From Wenyingzhuangia sp. 2_MG-2023 (GTDB lineage Bacteria; Bacteroidota; Bacteroidia; Flavobacteriales; Flavobacteriaceae), in contig NZ_JAUOSB010000006.1 of the NCBI RefSeq assembly GCF_030548295.1, positions 123,837 to 187,836 on the forward strand: 64,000 nt of DNA. Reading direction: 5' to 3'. A program made the position numbers and the translations under genes. How positions within the stretch are numbered: the stretch's first letter is position 1; the number at the start of each line of letters is the position of its first letter. Positions 25,924-35,292 of the stretch are shown here, piece after piece. The notes beneath the pieces are model-generated. The model was given only the letters and a program-made list of their open reading frames with translations. It searched no databases and was not told the origin of the DNA.

Positions 25924-26625
25924 TTATTTTCTGTCACCGAACAAACGTAACAAGTATAAAAACAAGTTGATGAAATCTAAATACAAAGTCAAAGCTCCCA
26001 TAATAGCTCCTTTCTTTGCATTTTCTTCAGAATCCATCTGATCAGCCATTCTTTTTATTTTTTGAGTATCATAAGCGGTCAATCCAACAAAGACCAATAC
26101 TCCTACATAGTTTAAGATGTAGTATAACATAGAAGACTGCAAAAACATATTGACAACGGTGGCAATAATCAAACCGATTAAGCCCATGAATAATAAGTTT
26201 CCCCAGCTTGTTAAATCTTTTTTGGTAGTATACCCATACAAACTCATGGCTCCAAAAGTACCTGCTGTAATAAAAAAGGTAGAGGCAATAGAACTTGAGG
26301 TATAGATGGTAAATAGAACCGACATAGTCAATCCATTTAAGATGGAGTATAGAACAAATAAGAGCCCTGCTCTTTCTGCGGTCATTTGTCTTATTCTAGA
26401 AGACAACCAGATTACCAAACCAAGTTCGGCACCAATCAATCCATAAAACAATAATTTGTTGACACCACCTGTTGCGGGAAATAACATTTCTAAAAAGGCA
26501 GGGGTTGTGGCTGCCCACCAAGCAACAAAACCGGTAATTAAAAGTGCTCCACTCATCCAAGAGTAGACTTTGTTCATAAATACAGCTTCTTTAACTGTAG
26601 CAGATTCAATAGAAAAAGGATTCAT
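25924..26625 (-). CDS. Bax inhibitor-1/YccA-family membrane protein
   Basis: The 233-residue protein has seven hydrophobic helices and the family pattern MNKVYSWMSGALLITG near the N-terminus, GLTMSVLFTIY in the middle and GLTAYDTQKIKRMA plus ALTLYLDFINLFLYLLRL at the C-terminus. BI-1/YccA proteins are pH-sensitive calcium-leak channels or modulators of the FtsH protease in bacteria. The gene sits between two TPM-domain genes in the lemA cluster, with gaps of 5 to 8 bases, so it is probably part of that operon. Its function in this cluster is unknown. Confidence 0.9.
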   Translation of the reverse strand: MNPFSIESATVKEAVFMNKVYSWMSGALLITGFVAWWAATTPAFLEMLFPATGGVNKLLFYGLIGAELGLVIWLSSRIRQMTAERAGLLFVLYSILNGLTMSVLFTIYTSSSIASTFFITAGTFGAMSLYGYTTKKDLTSWGNLLFMGLIGLIIATVVNMFLQSSMLYYILNYVGVLVFVGLTAYDTQKIKRMADQMDSEENAKKGAIMGALTLYLDFINLFLYLLRLFGDRK

Positions 26626-26630
26626 AATAA

Positions 26631-27065
26631 TTAATTTTTTGATATTTCGTCAGGCAATTCGTTAATGTCGTCATCTTGGTATTGAAAGTAAATCTTTAAT
26701 TGTTGACCTGCTTCTTGTATACCGTCTATCAGACCCTGTGCAAATTGACCTTTCTTAAATTGGTTGATTACTTTGTTTTTTGTGGATTCCCAGAAATTTA
26801 CTGGAACTACATCGTTGATTCCATCATCTCCTAAAATCACAAATTGTTTTGCTTCTGTAGCCAAATAAAACAAAACACCATTTTTTGCTTTGGTTTCGTA
26901 CATTTTTAAATCGTTAAAAATGTAGATAGCTCTATCCATTACATCTCCTTCAAAAGTAGCTTCTATATGCACTCTAATTTCTCCAGAAGTGTTTTTTTCG
27001 GCTTTTTGAATGGCTGTAACTATTTGCTGTTCTTCCTGTTCAGTAAAAAAAGGTTGTTTGCTCAT
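26631..27065 (-). CDS. short TPM-domain protein, no signal peptide
   Basis: The 144-residue protein is a single TPM domain with the signature TSGEIRVHIEATFEGDVMDRA and NGVLFYLATEAKQFVILGDDGI, followed by an acidic tail. No signal peptide or membrane helix is evident, so it may be cytoplasmic or peripheral, unlike its longer relative at 25119-25916. It follows lemA by three bases, the usual Bacteroidota order (lemA, short TPM, long TPM), here interrupted by a Bax-inhibitor gene. Its biochemical activity is unknown. Confidence 0.85.
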   Translation of the reverse strand: MSKQPFFTEQEEQQIVTAIQKAEKNTSGEIRVHIEATFEGDVMDRAIYIFNDLKMYETKAKNGVLFYLATEAKQFVILGDDGINDVVPVNFWESTKNKVINQFKKGQFAQGLIDGIQEAGQQLKIYFQYQDDDINELPDEISKN

Positions 27066-27068
27066 TCG

Positions 27069-27647
27069 TTAAAATTTTACTTCAGGAGCTTTGCTTGCAG
27101 ACGGATCTGCTTTGAAATACTCCATTTTTTCAAAAGAGAATATATTTGCCGTTATGTTTTTTGGAAACTTACGAATCATGGTGTTGTATTCAATAACCAT
27201 ATTGTTAAAACGGTTACGTTCTACATTAATTCTGTTTTCGGTTCCTTCTAATTGAGATTGTAATCCGATAAACTGCTGACTTGCTTTTAAATCAGGATAT
27301 CTTTCTGCAACTACCATCAATTTGTTCAAGGCACCTGTCAATCCTTGCTGAGCTTCTTGAAATTTAGCAATGCTATTTGCGTCAAGTTTGCTAGCGTCTA
27401 TGGTTACAGAAGTTGCTTTGGCTCTTGCATTGATAACTTCGGTAAGTGTTTCTTTTTCATGCCCAGCATATCCTTTTACAGTTGCCACTAGGTTTGGAAT
27501 CAAATCTGCTCTACGTTGGTAAGAACTTTCTACGTTTGCCCATTGTCCTGTTGCAGCTTCTTGAGAAGTTACCATGCTGTTATATCCACAAGAACTCAAT
27601 GAGATTGCAGCAATAAAAATAGCGATGTATTTGGTTAATTTTTTCAT
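27069..27647 (-). CDS. lemA: LemA-family lipoprotein
   Basis: The 192-residue protein has a lipoprotein-type signal (IAAISLSSCGY, lipid Cys20) and a long helical LemA domain. Typical segments are WANVESSYQRRADLIPNLV, VINARAKATSV, LMVVAERYPDLKASQQF and RIRN-type RNRFNNMVIEYN, ending with the conserved GFxxxxYF-like FSFEKMEYF. LemA proteins are envelope proteins of unclear role. It is the first gene of a minus-strand cluster of two TPM genes and a BI-1 gene with gaps of a few bases, so these probably act together at the envelope. Confidence 0.92.
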   Translation of the reverse strand: MKKLTKYIAIFIAAISLSSCGYNSMVTSQEAATGQWANVESSYQRRADLIPNLVATVKGYAGHEKETLTEVINARAKATSVTIDASKLDANSIAKFQEAQQGLTGALNKLMVVAERYPDLKASQQFIGLQSQLEGTENRINVERNRFNNMVIEYNTMIRKFPKNITANIFSFEKMEYFKADPSASKAPEVKF

Positions 27648-27716
27648 AATTCAATTAATAATAATAGTTACTAAATTACATAAACTATACCAATAATTGA
27701 ATATGACAGAATGTCT

Positions 27717-28046
27717 TTACAGTTGATTTTTAATTTTAATCAATTCTGTTTTGATAGCTTCTAGTTTGTTGATGATAGAAACCTGTTGTGCTGTTTTTTT
27801 TGGCTGCTCTCTTAGCTTTTTACGAACACCTTCTAAAGAATATCCTTGTTCTTTAGCCAAATGATAGACCAATTTTAGTTTTTCAATATCTACATCGGTA
27901 AACATTCTGTCACCTTTGCTGTTTTTTTTAGGTTTGATCATGTCAAACTCTTGCTCCCAATAACGAATCATGGAGGTAGGAACACCAAAAGCATCGGCAA
28001 CTTCTCCTATTCTATAATATCGTTTTTTAGGTAGCTCTATATGCAT
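27717..28046 (-). CDS. MerR-family transcriptional regulator
   Basis: The 109-residue protein is a MerR-type winged helix (residues about 8-75: YRIGEVADAFGVPTSMIRYW, then RMFTDVDIEKLKLVYHLAKE) followed by a short coiled coil for dimerisation. It lacks a C-terminal effector domain or metal-binding cysteines, so no inducer can be predicted. Its start codon shares one base with the stop of the M23 peptidase gene (TAATG), indicating translational coupling. The arrangement alaS, M23, MerR, LemA, TPM is widespread in Flavobacteriia. Confidence 0.9.
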   Translation of the reverse strand: MHIELPKKRYYRIGEVADAFGVPTSMIRYWEQEFDMIKPKKNSKGDRMFTDVDIEKLKLVYHLAKEQGYSLEGVRKKLREQPKKTAQQVSIINKLEAIKTELIKIKNQL

Positions 28047-29017
28047 TAGTCTAAAGATTGATTTTCTTGTGATGAAAGCATTAGCATGGTTTCATATTCT
28101 TCTGGAGTCAAATCATTGTGATAGAAGTATACGGGATTCATTTTTTGATTTCCTTTTTTTACTTCATAGTGTAAGTGTGGAGCTGTAGAAGATCCTGTTG
28201 TTCCAACAAAACCTATCAAATCTCCACGTTTTACTTTTTGACCTTTGCGAACGTTGAATTTGCTCATGTGTGCATATGTGGTTTCGTAACCAAAACCATG
28301 GTCGATAACGATATGATTTCCAAATCCTTTTTTAGATTTTTTAACAACTTTAGTAACTCCATCTCCTGTCGCATAAATATGACTTCCTTGTGGAGCAGAA
28401 AAATCCATTCCCCAATGCATTCTTTTCGTTTTGTAAATTGGGTGTATTCGCATTCCGTATCCAGAAGCCATTCGTTTCAAATCCTTGTTGGCCACTGGCT
28501 GAATAGCCGGAATAGAGGCAAGCATTTCTGCTTTGTTTTTGGCTAGTTTTACAATTTCATCTAAAGATTTAGATTGAATTACCAAACGTTTGGCAAGAAT
28601 GTCCATTTTTTGAGTAGCTTCGGTAATCAAATCACTGTTTTTGTAACCTTCAAGACTTTTGTATCTGTTTACACCCCCAAAACCAGCATTTCGTTCTTCG
28701 TTAGAAATAGGTTTTGCTTCAAAAATAATTCTATAAACATTGTTGTCACGTTGTTGTATTTCTTCTAAAATGGCTGTAGATTCAGTCATTTTCTTTTCTA
28801 GTAATTGGTAATTGAATTTTAAATTGTTCAATTCACGCAATGCAGCTCGCTCAGAAGGAGATTTTAAAATGGTACTAAAAGCAACAAAACCCAGCAATCC
28901 TATAAATAAAATAGCCAAACTATAAATACCAGCATTTTTTAAAATTTGCTTTGCATCTTTTTTAATGGGTTGATAAGAGAGCGTATCGGAATCGTAATAA
29001 AATTTTGCTTTCGCCAT
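28046..29017 (-). CDS. membrane-anchored M23 (LytM-like) metallopeptidase
   Basis: The 323-residue protein has one N-terminal membrane helix (about residues 32-50), a periplasmic coiled-coil region and a C-terminal Peptidase_M23 domain. The LytM zinc site is intact: HWGMDFSAPQGSHIYA (H-x3-D), then HMSKF, and HLHYEVKKG with the H-x-H motif. It should be a peptidoglycan endopeptidase, or an activator if inactive; the intact ligands favour activity. It is divergent from alaS, and its stop overlaps the MerR start by one base. Confidence 0.92.
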   Translation of the reverse strand: MAKAKFYYDSDTLSYQPIKKDAKQILKNAGIYSLAILFIGLLGFVAFSTILKSPSERAALRELNNLKFNYQLLEKKMTESTAILEEIQQRDNNVYRIIFEAKPISNEERNAGFGGVNRYKSLEGYKNSDLITEATQKMDILAKRLVIQSKSLDEIVKLAKNKAEMLASIPAIQPVANKDLKRMASGYGMRIHPIYKTKRMHWGMDFSAPQGSHIYATGDGVTKVVKKSKKGFGNHIVIDHGFGYETTYAHMSKFNVRKGQKVKRGDLIGFVGTTGSSTAPHLHYEVKKGNQKMNPVYFYHNDLTPEEYETMLMLSSQENQSLD

Positions 29018-29142
29018 GAAACTAAATTAACTATTTTTGTGACCAATTAAATAAAAGGAATTTAATTGAAAGCTATTTAACGCACAAAATTAAAAAATGT
29101 TTTGTTAAATAGGTCATTAAATTACTTAATCCAATATATTAT

Positions 29143-31752
29143 ATGAAATCTCAGGATATTAGAAAGAAGTTTTTAGAATTTTTTGAATCAAAACAACATA
29201 AGATAGTACCATCTGCCTCAATGATATTAAAGGATGATCCTACATTGATGTTTGTAAATTCTGGAATGGCTCCCTTAAAAGAATATTTTTTAGGACAGCG
29301 CAAAGTTATCAACTCTAGAGTTACCGATTCACAAAAATGTTTAAGAGTTTCTGGAAAACACAACGATTTAGAAGAAGTTGGAATTGACACTTATCACCAC
29401 ACTTTGTTTGAAATGTTGGGGAATTGGTCTTTTGGAGATTACTTTAAAAAGGAAGCCATTGCTTGGGCTTGGGAATTGTTGACAGAGGTTTACAAAATGG
29501 ACAAAGATAGTTTGTATGTAACTATTTTTGAAGGTGATGCGTCCGAAGGGTTGGTAAAAGATACGGAAGCTTACGATATGTGGACAGAACACATTGCCGA
29601 GGATCGTATTTTATTAGGAGATAAAAAAGACAATTTCTGGGAAATGGGAGCGCAAGGACCTTGTGGACCTTGTTCCGAAATTCACGTAGATATTCGTTCT
29701 GCTGAGGAAAAAGCAAAAGTTCCTGGAGCAGATTTGGTCAATATGGACCATCCACAAGTCGTGGAAATTTGGAATTTGGTATTTATGCAATTCAATAGAA
29801 AAGCTGATGGTTCTTTAGAGAACTTGCCAAATCAACATATTGATACAGGAATGGGGTTTGAGCGTTTGTGTATGGCTTTGCAAGGAGTTCAGTCTAATTA
29901 CGATACAGACGTGTTTACACCGTTAATTCATGAATTGGAAACCAAAACAGGTTTTACGTATGGTAAATCTGAAGAAATAGATATTGCAATTCGTGTAATT
30001 TCAGATCACGTAAGAGCTGTCGCGTTTGCTATTGCAGATGGTCAATTGCCATCTAGCACAGGTGCAGGATATGTGATTCGTAGAATTTTAAGAAGAGCGA
30101 TTCGTTACGGGTTTACCTTCTTAAATCAAAAAGAACCATTTATTTATCAGTTGGTAGATGTATTAAGCCATCAAATGGGAGATGCTTTTCCAGAAATCAA
30201 CACACAAAAACAATTGGTTAGAAATGTAATGAAAGAAGAAGAGGCTTCTTTCTTAAGAACGTTAGGTCAAGGTTTAGGGTTGTTAGATGATGTAATTGCA
30301 CAAACCAAAGGAAAAGAAGTTTCAGGAGATAAAGCGTTTGAATTGTACGATACTTTTGGATTTCCGATTGATTTAACTGGATTGATTTTAAGTGAAAAAG
30401 GGTATACTTTAAATGAAGCTGAGTTTGAAGCAGCGTTGCAAAAACAAAAGAACAGATCCAGAGCAGCTGCTGAAATGGATATGGACGATTGGGTGATTTT
30501 AAAAGAAGATTCTGATGAAGAGTTTATCGGTTATGATTATTTAGAAGCATCTGTAAAAATTACAAGATACAGAAAAGTAACCTCTAAAAAAGATGGGGAA
30601 TTGTATCAATTGGTCTTTAATTTAACTCCATTTTATCCAGAAGGAGGTGGGCAAGTAGGAGACAGAGGTTTCTTAGAAGCCAATAATGGAAATGTGGTTC
30701 ATATTGTTGACACCAAAAAGGAGAACAACTTGATCATGCATATTGTAAAGCATTTGCCTATCAATCCTACAGATAGTTTTAAGGCTGTGGTAGATGTTAA
30801 AAACAGAGAATCTTCTAACAACAATCATTCTGCAACACACTTGTTGCATCAGGCATTGAGAACTGTGTTAGGAACGCATGTAGAACAAAAAGGGTCTTTG
30901 GTAAACGCAAAACATTTACGTTTTGATTTTTCTCACTTTGCAAAAGTAACTGCTGATGAGTTGGTGGAAATAGAAGAGTTTGTGAATGCTCGTATTCGTG
31001 AAAAAATAGATTTGAAAGAGTTTAGAAACATTCCAATTCAAGAAGCAATTGACAAAGGAGCGATGGCATTGTTTGGAGAAAAATATGGAGATACAGTTCG
31101 TATGATTCAGTTTAAAAACTCCAAGGAATTGTGTGGAGGTACGCATGTAGCCAATACAGCAAATATTTGGCATTTTAAAATTACAGGAGAAAGTGCTGTT
31201 GCAGCGGGAGTTCGTAGAATTGAAGCAATTACAGGTAATGTAACCAAAGAATTTTTTAAGAAACAAGATAAAGAATTGGTTGCTGTAAAAGCATCTTTAA
31301 AAAATGTAAAAGATCCTGTAAAGGCAATTACATCTTTACAAGATGAAAATACAGCTTTAAAGAAAGAGATTGAAGCTTTGTTAAAAGAAAAAGCTAAAAA
31401 TATCAAAGGAAGTTTAAAATCTAGTATTCAGGAAATCAACGGAATTAATTTCTTGGCTACAAGAATAGACATGAACGCAGGAGCTATTAAAGATATTGCA
31501 CATGAATTGGGTGGTGAAGTAGAAAACTTGTTCTTTTTTGCAGGTGCAGAAAATGATGGAAAAGCAACGTTAACCTCTTACATTGCGAAAAACTTAGTTG
31601 AAGAAAAAGGATACGATGCAGGTAAAATTGTTCGCGAATTGGGTCGATTGATTCAAGGAGGTGGTGGAGGACAAAAATTCTTTGCTACTGCAGGAGGTAA
31701 AAATCCAGCAGGATTGTCTGAAGCTATTGAGAAAGTAAAAGAGTATTTATAA
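29143..31752 (+). CDS. alaS: alanyl-tRNA synthetase
   Basis: This is the class II synthetase charging tRNA-Ala, 869 residues, the normal family length. The catalytic domain begins [20 protein letters not shown] and includes [13 protein letters not shown] and [16 protein letters not shown]. The editing domain has the zinc-binding [11 protein letters not shown] (HxxxH) and CGGTHV motifs. The C-terminal glycine-rich C-Ala domain contains [17 protein letters not shown]. It is followed by a long-loop hairpin terminator. Nothing unusual was seen. Confidence 0.97.
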   Translation: MKSQDIRKKFLEFFESKQHKIVPSASMILKDDPTLMFVNSGMAPLKEYFLGQRKVINSRVTDSQKCLRVSGKHNDLEEVGIDTYHHTLFEMLGNWSFGDYFKKEAIAWAWELLTEVYKMDKDSLYVTIFEGDASEGLVKDTEAYDMWTEHIAEDRILLGDKKDNFWEMGAQGPCGPCSEIHVDIRSAEEKAKVPGADLVNMDHPQVVEIWNLVFMQFNRKADGSLENLPNQHIDTGMGFERLCMALQGVQSNYDTDVFTPLIHELETKTGFTYGKSEEIDIAIRVISDHVRAVAFAIADGQLPSSTGAGYVIRRILRRAIRYGFTFLNQKEPFIYQLVDVLSHQMGDAFPEINTQKQLVRNVMKEEEASFLRTLGQGLGLLDDVIAQTKGKEVSGDKAFELYDTFGFPIDLTGLILSEKGYTLNEAEFEAALQKQKNRSRAAAEMDMDDWVILKEDSDEEFIGYDYLEASVKITRYRKVTSKKDGELYQLVFNLTPFYPEGGGQVGDRGFLEANNGNVVHIVDTKKENNLIMHIVKHLPINPTDSFKAVVDVKNRESSNNNHSATHLLHQALRTVLGTHVEQKGSLVNAKHLRFDFSHFAKVTADELVEIEEFVNARIREKIDLKEFRNIPIQEAIDKGAMALFGEKYGDTVRMIQFKNSKELCGGTHVANTANIWHFKITGESAVAAGVRRIEAITGNVTKEFFKKQDKELVAVKASLKNVKDPVKAITSLQDENTALKKEIEALLKEKAKNIKGSLKSSIQEINGINFLATRIDMNAGAIKDIAHELGGEVENLFFFAGAENDGKATLTSYIAKNLVEEKGYDAGKIVRELGRLIQGGGGGQKFFATAGGKNPAGLSEAIEKVKEYL

Positions 31753-31812
31753 AATTTTGAAACTACAGAGCCAAAAGCTCGTGGTTTGAAGCTTAAATAC
31801 AAATAATATTAG

Positions 31813-31873
31813 AATCCCAACAAGAGAACCCAATAGATAACAATTCTAAGGTGCTATTGTTGGGATTTTGTTT
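31813..31873 (+). terminator. alaS terminator with long loop
   Basis: AATCCCAACA at 31813-31822 pairs perfectly with TGTTGGGATT at 31858-31867, followed by TTGTTT. The loop is long (35 bases), and an inner CCCAATAG can pair alternatively with CTATTG, so the fold is not unique. Confidence 0.55.
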
Positions 31874-31900
31874 AATTAAAGTTGATCATTAATAACCATT

Positions 31901-32935
31901 ATGCTTATAATTATTCAAATAATAGCTTTGTTACAAGGTGTATTTGTGCTTTCTGCTTTGTTAGTCAAAAGGAAAAAATACAAACAAAACACTTTCTGGT
32001 TGTTGTTTGGAAGTTTAGTATCCATTTTAATCTATATTACTTTTGATGATGAAAACAATATTTTTATAGAGAATTCAGACTGGTTTCTTTTTGATAGTTC
32101 TCTTTTTATAACTTTTTTATTTCTGTTTTTTAAATATTATAAAAATGGCAAAGAGGTGTTTTCTAAAACGGATTGTCTTTTTTTTATACCAAACCTTATT
32201 TATTTTATTATAGAAGCAATTGAAATAAAAATTGGAGAAGATTCTTTGATAGTAGAAGTGTTTGAAACTATTACAGAGCTAATTTTTGTGCTTTATTTGT
32301 TCTTGATTATTTATTCCATCATTACCACCAAAATAAAACATTGGGCTCTTTATTTCGCAATTCCAATTATGTTATTGTTTGTTTTTTCAATACTTAATGA
32401 AATTATAGGATTGATAGATCCAACTAAAGAATTATTCATTAACAATCAGTATTTTAATACCAGTCTTTTATTAATTGTTGCATTTCTATTTTATTTTATA
32501 GCCTTTAAATTGATAACCAAAGACAATCAATTACTGCCACAGGTAAAAATAAACAAATACAAAAACTCCAAACTTGATTTAAAATTTATTGAAAAACACA
32601 AAACAGAGATCGTTCATTTAATGGAAACCGAAAAGTTGTATTTGAATAATAAATTATCAATTCATGAAGTTTCCAAAAAAATGAATATTCCCAGTCAATA
32701 TATTTCTGAAATTTTGAACATTCATATGAATACTAGTTTTCAAGATTTTGTAAATCAATACAGAGTTGATGAGTTTATAACTCGGTTGAAAAAAGACCAA
32801 GATAATCACTTTACACTATTAGCAATTGCCATGGATGTTGGTTTTAGCTCCAAATCATCCTTTAATTCTATATTTAAGAAAAACAAGGGTTTAACACCAT
32901 CTGAGTACAAGAAAACACAATTGCATAATACTTAA
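31901..32935 (+). CDS. AraC-family regulator with membrane N-terminal domain
   Basis: The 344-residue protein has seven or so hydrophobic helices in residues 1-205 and then a cytoplasmic AraC-type DNA-binding domain (about 240-340). The two helix-turn-helices are visible in LSIHEVSKKMNIPSQYISEI and in IAMDVGFSSKSSFNSIFKK, followed by the family motif GLTPSEYKK. Membrane-bound AraC regulators of this type are common in Bacteroidota and are assumed to sense a membrane or extracellular signal. No target is obvious. A perfect 13-bp inverted repeat lies directly at its stop codon. Confidence 0.9.
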   Translation: MLIIIQIIALLQGVFVLSALLVKRKKYKQNTFWLLFGSLVSILIYITFDDENNIFIENSDWFLFDSSLFITFLFLFFKYYKNGKEVFSKTDCLFFIPNLIYFIIEAIEIKIGEDSLIVEVFETITELIFVLYLFLIIYSIITTKIKHWALYFAIPIMLLFVFSILNEIIGLIDPTKELFINNQYFNTSLLLIVAFLFYFIAFKLITKDNQLLPQVKINKYKNSKLDLKFIEKHKTEIVHLMETEKLYLNNKLSIHEVSKKMNIPSQYISEILNIHMNTSFQDFVNQYRVDEFITRLKKDQDNHFTLLAIAMDVGFSSKSSFNSIFKKNKGLTPSEYKKTQLHNT

Positions 32936-32967
32936 TTTAGTCCAATACAATTAGATTGGACTAAATT
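32934..32967 (+). repeat. 13-bp perfect inverted repeat after the AraC-type gene
   Basis: AATTTAGTCCAAT (32934-32946) and ATTGGACTAAATT (32955-32967) form a perfect hairpin with an eight-base loop. It starts inside the stop codon and lacks a T-run, so it may be a factor-aided terminator or a 3' stabiliser rather than an intrinsic terminator. Confidence 0.75.
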
Positions 32968-33084
32968 GAAAGTGCAAATAGATTAAATTCCTTTTTCTTT
33001 GTATCATTATATTCGGTAAAGTGAAGCGTAAGTATTTTACCTATAATTTTATATTGTAGTAATAGATTATAAAAAAATCAATTT

Positions 33085-34029
33085 TTGAAATTTAGAACAG
33101 AAATAAAAATAGAGCCTCAGCAAGGCAATCAAATAGATCATAAGTCTAAGTTTTTGTTGTTGGGATCTTGTTTTTCGGAACATATTGGAAATCAATTAAC
33201 GTATTATAAGTTCAATGCTTTGGTAAATCCTTTTGGAATTTTATTTAGTCCCACAGCCATTGCCAAAGTAATAACTGATACCGTATCTCAGAAAAAACAG
33301 GAATTGAGTAATTTGGTACTGCAAAATGAAGTGTATCATTCTTTACATCACCATTCAGATTTGTCTGCTTTACAGGCTGATGAAGTTTTAAAAAATATTC
33401 ATCAAGCTCAAGAGAGTTGCTTGAATCAATTAAAAGTAGCTACACATATAGTAATTACTTTAGGAACAAGTTGGGTGTATCAATACAATCAAACAAAAGA
33501 GTTTGTTGCCAATTGTCATAAAATTCCTCAAACCGAATTTGAGAAAAAAATGTTGTCTATTGATGAAATAGAAACAGCCTTAAAAAGTATACTTACCAAT
33601 ATTAGAAAAGTAAATCCATCAGCTCAAGTTATTTTTACTGTGAGTCCTGTAAGGCACACCAAAGATGGAATGATAGAAAACTCTCTAAGCAAAGCACATT
33701 TGTTATCTGCTGTTTCAAAAATCAAAGAAAGTCACAATGTTGCCTACTTTGGAAGTTATGAAATAATGATGGATGATTTGCGAGATTATCGTTTTTATGA
33801 AGCCGATTTAATTCATCCCAATACTACAGCTATCAATTATATTTGGGAACAATTTTCTAAGGTTTGGATTACGGAAAAAGCACAAAGTTATTTTAAAAGA
33901 ATAGCATCGGTACAGCAAAGTAAGTTGCACAAGCCCTTTCATGAACATTCGGTAGCACATCAAGAATTTTTAGAGAAATTAGCGATCAAACAAAATCAAC
34001 TAGAAAAAGAACTACATGTCAAATTTTAG
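33085..34029 (+). CDS. GSCFA-domain protein
   Basis: The 314-residue protein shows the eponymous motif at the start of the domain, LLLGSCFSEHIG, followed by NPFGILFSPTAIAKVI, ITLGTSWVY, VIFTVSPVRHTKDGM and DLIHPNTTAINYIW. These blocks match an SGNH/GDSL-hydrolase-like fold. GSCFA proteins have no confirmed substrate. The only possible start in frame is TTG at 33085; an in-frame TAA lies 15 bases upstream. The last 14 bases overlap the start of menE, so the two are translationally coupled, which might link it to menaquinone synthesis by position only. Confidence 0.88.
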   Translation: MKFRTEIKIEPQQGNQIDHKSKFLLLGSCFSEHIGNQLTYYKFNALVNPFGILFSPTAIAKVITDTVSQKKQELSNLVLQNEVYHSLHHHSDLSALQADEVLKNIHQAQESCLNQLKVATHIVITLGTSWVYQYNQTKEFVANCHKIPQTEFEKKMLSIDEIETALKSILTNIRKVNPSAQVIFTVSPVRHTKDGMIENSLSKAHLLSAVSKIKESHNVAYFGSYEIMMDDLRDYRFYEADLIHPNTTAINYIWEQFSKVWITEKAQSYFKRIASVQQSKLHKPFHEHSVAHQEFLEKLAIKQNQLEKELHVKF

Positions 34030-35287
34030 TATTCATTCCTCATTTTTATTAAACGGAGAAGCTTTTGAAACTCCCTTAGAATTAATTTCTTATTCCGAAG
34101 GTATTTCTGATGATTTGTATTGGTTTTTACAAGAATGGTTTTCGGATTCTGAAACGTTAATTGTACAAACTTCTGGTTCTACAGGAACACCTAAATTGGT
34201 AGCTATTAAAAAAGAGTTTATGGAAAACTCAGCAAAAGCTACAAGTAGTTTTTTAAAGTTGGGAGCAGAAACTAAAGCCTTGTGTTGTTTGTCTACCCAA
34301 TACATTGCAGGAAAAATGATGGTGATTAGAGCGTTGACTTTAGGTTGGGAACTGGATGTAATGGAGCCGAATGGAAATCCGCTAGAAGATATTTTTGAGT
34401 CATATGATTTTTGTGCCATGGTACCTATGCAGGTAAAAGCTAGTTTGTGGGATTTGCACTTGGTTAAAAAGTTGTTGATTGGTGGGGGAGTGGTTTCTGA
34501 AGGTTTGCAAGAAGCTTTGCAGAATGTATCTACCCAATGTTTTGCTTCTTATGGAATGACAGAAACAGTAAGCCATATTGCCGTTAAAAAATTGAATTGT
34601 TTTGCTGAAAGTACTTTAAGTTCATCAGAGCAACATATCTCGACTTCGCTCGATGACCAAGAGGTAGAAAAAATTCAACTAGAGGTCTTCGAGCGTAGTC
34701 GAGAAGCAGGTCTTACTAATAGTAATGAAAACAATAATATATTTACTCCGCTCGATGACCAAAGGATAAACAAAGCTCAAATTAAGGTCTTCGAGCGTAG
34801 TCGAGAAGCAGACCCTAAAAAAGAATCAACTTTCCGAAGAGAAGGATTAAATAGTCATTATGTTTTACTCCCCAACATTACTATTTCACAAGATAATAGA
34901 GATTGTTTAATCATAAATGCTCCTTTATTAAGTGAAGAAGAAGTGGTGACCAATGATATTGTAAAAATCCATTCTGAAACTGAATTTGAATGGTTGGGTA
35001 GGTTTGACAATGTAATCAATTCTGGAGGGGTAAAATTGCATCCGGAACAAATAGAAAAGGAATTGTCTAAAGTGATTGGGCAACGTTTTTTTGTAGCAGG
35101 CATTAAAGACGAAACTTTGGGAGAAAAATTAATTCTAATTGTTGAGGGAGAAAACACAGACTTAAATTTTACTCAACTTAACTTATCTAAGTACGAGTTG
35201 CCCAAAGAAATTTATTTTTTGCCTCAATTTATAGAAACAAAAACAAATAAAATACAAAGACAGCAAACTTTAGCTTTGTTAAACTAA
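34016..35287 (+). CDS. menE: o-succinylbenzoate-CoA ligase MenE with inserted repeat elements
   Basis: This ANL-superfamily enzyme activates o-succinylbenzoate to its CoA thioester in menaquinone synthesis. Core motifs are present: TSGSTGTPK (residues 52-60), YGMTE (179-183) and the hinge/A8 region EWLGRFDNVINSGGVKLHP. At 423 residues it is longer than flavobacterial MenE proteins, usually about 350. The excess is residues about 201-272, which hold two related segments, LDDQEVEKIQLEVFERSREA and LDDQRINKAQIKVFERSREA. At DNA level these are two palindromic elements in frame. They fall between the A5 motif and the rest of the core, probably on the surface, so the enzyme is likely still active. 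The pathway is shared with menA and menC. Confidence 0.9.
   Translation: MSNFSIHSSFLLNGEAFETPLELISYSEGISDDLYWFLQEWFSDSETLIVQTSGSTGTPKLVAIKKEFMENSAKATSSFLKLGAETKALCCLSTQYIAGKMMVIRALTLGWELDVMEPNGNPLEDIFESYDFCAMVPMQVKASLWDLHLVKKLLIGGGVVSEGLQEALQNVSTQCFASYGMTETVSHIAVKKLNCFAESTLSSSEQHISTSLDDQEVEKIQLEVFERSREAGLTNSNENNNIFTPLDDQRINKAQIKVFERSREADPKKESTFRREGLNSHYVLLPNITISQDNRDCLIINAPLLSEEEVVTNDIVKIHSETEFEWLGRFDNVINSGGVKLHPEQIEKELSKVIGQRFFVAGIKDETLGEKLILIVEGENTDLNFTQLNLSKYELPKEIYFLPQFIETKTNKIQRQQTLALLN
34638..34710 (+). repeat. palindromic repeat element, copy 1, in frame in menE
   Basis: The left arm 34638-34658 (TCTCGACTTCGCTCGATGAC plus C) pairs with the right arm 34684-34704 (GGTCTTCGAGCGTAGTCGAG plus A) at 19 of 21 positions around a 25-base spacer. 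The reading frame of menE passes through without a stop, encoding a segment that ends VFERSREAG (residues about 208-232). The local GC content is above the surrounding gene. Confidence 0.85.
34740..34812 (+). repeat. palindromic repeat element, copy 2, in frame in menE
   Basis: Its right arm (34786-34806) is identical to that of copy 1 over at least 21 bases and lies exactly 102 bases (34 codons) downstream. The left arm keeps the core ACTCCGCTCGATGACC at 34745-34760 but its outer end has decayed. The spacer differs between copies. It encodes residues about 242-266, ending VFERSREAD. Confidence 0.85.
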
Positions 35288-35292
35288 ACTAT

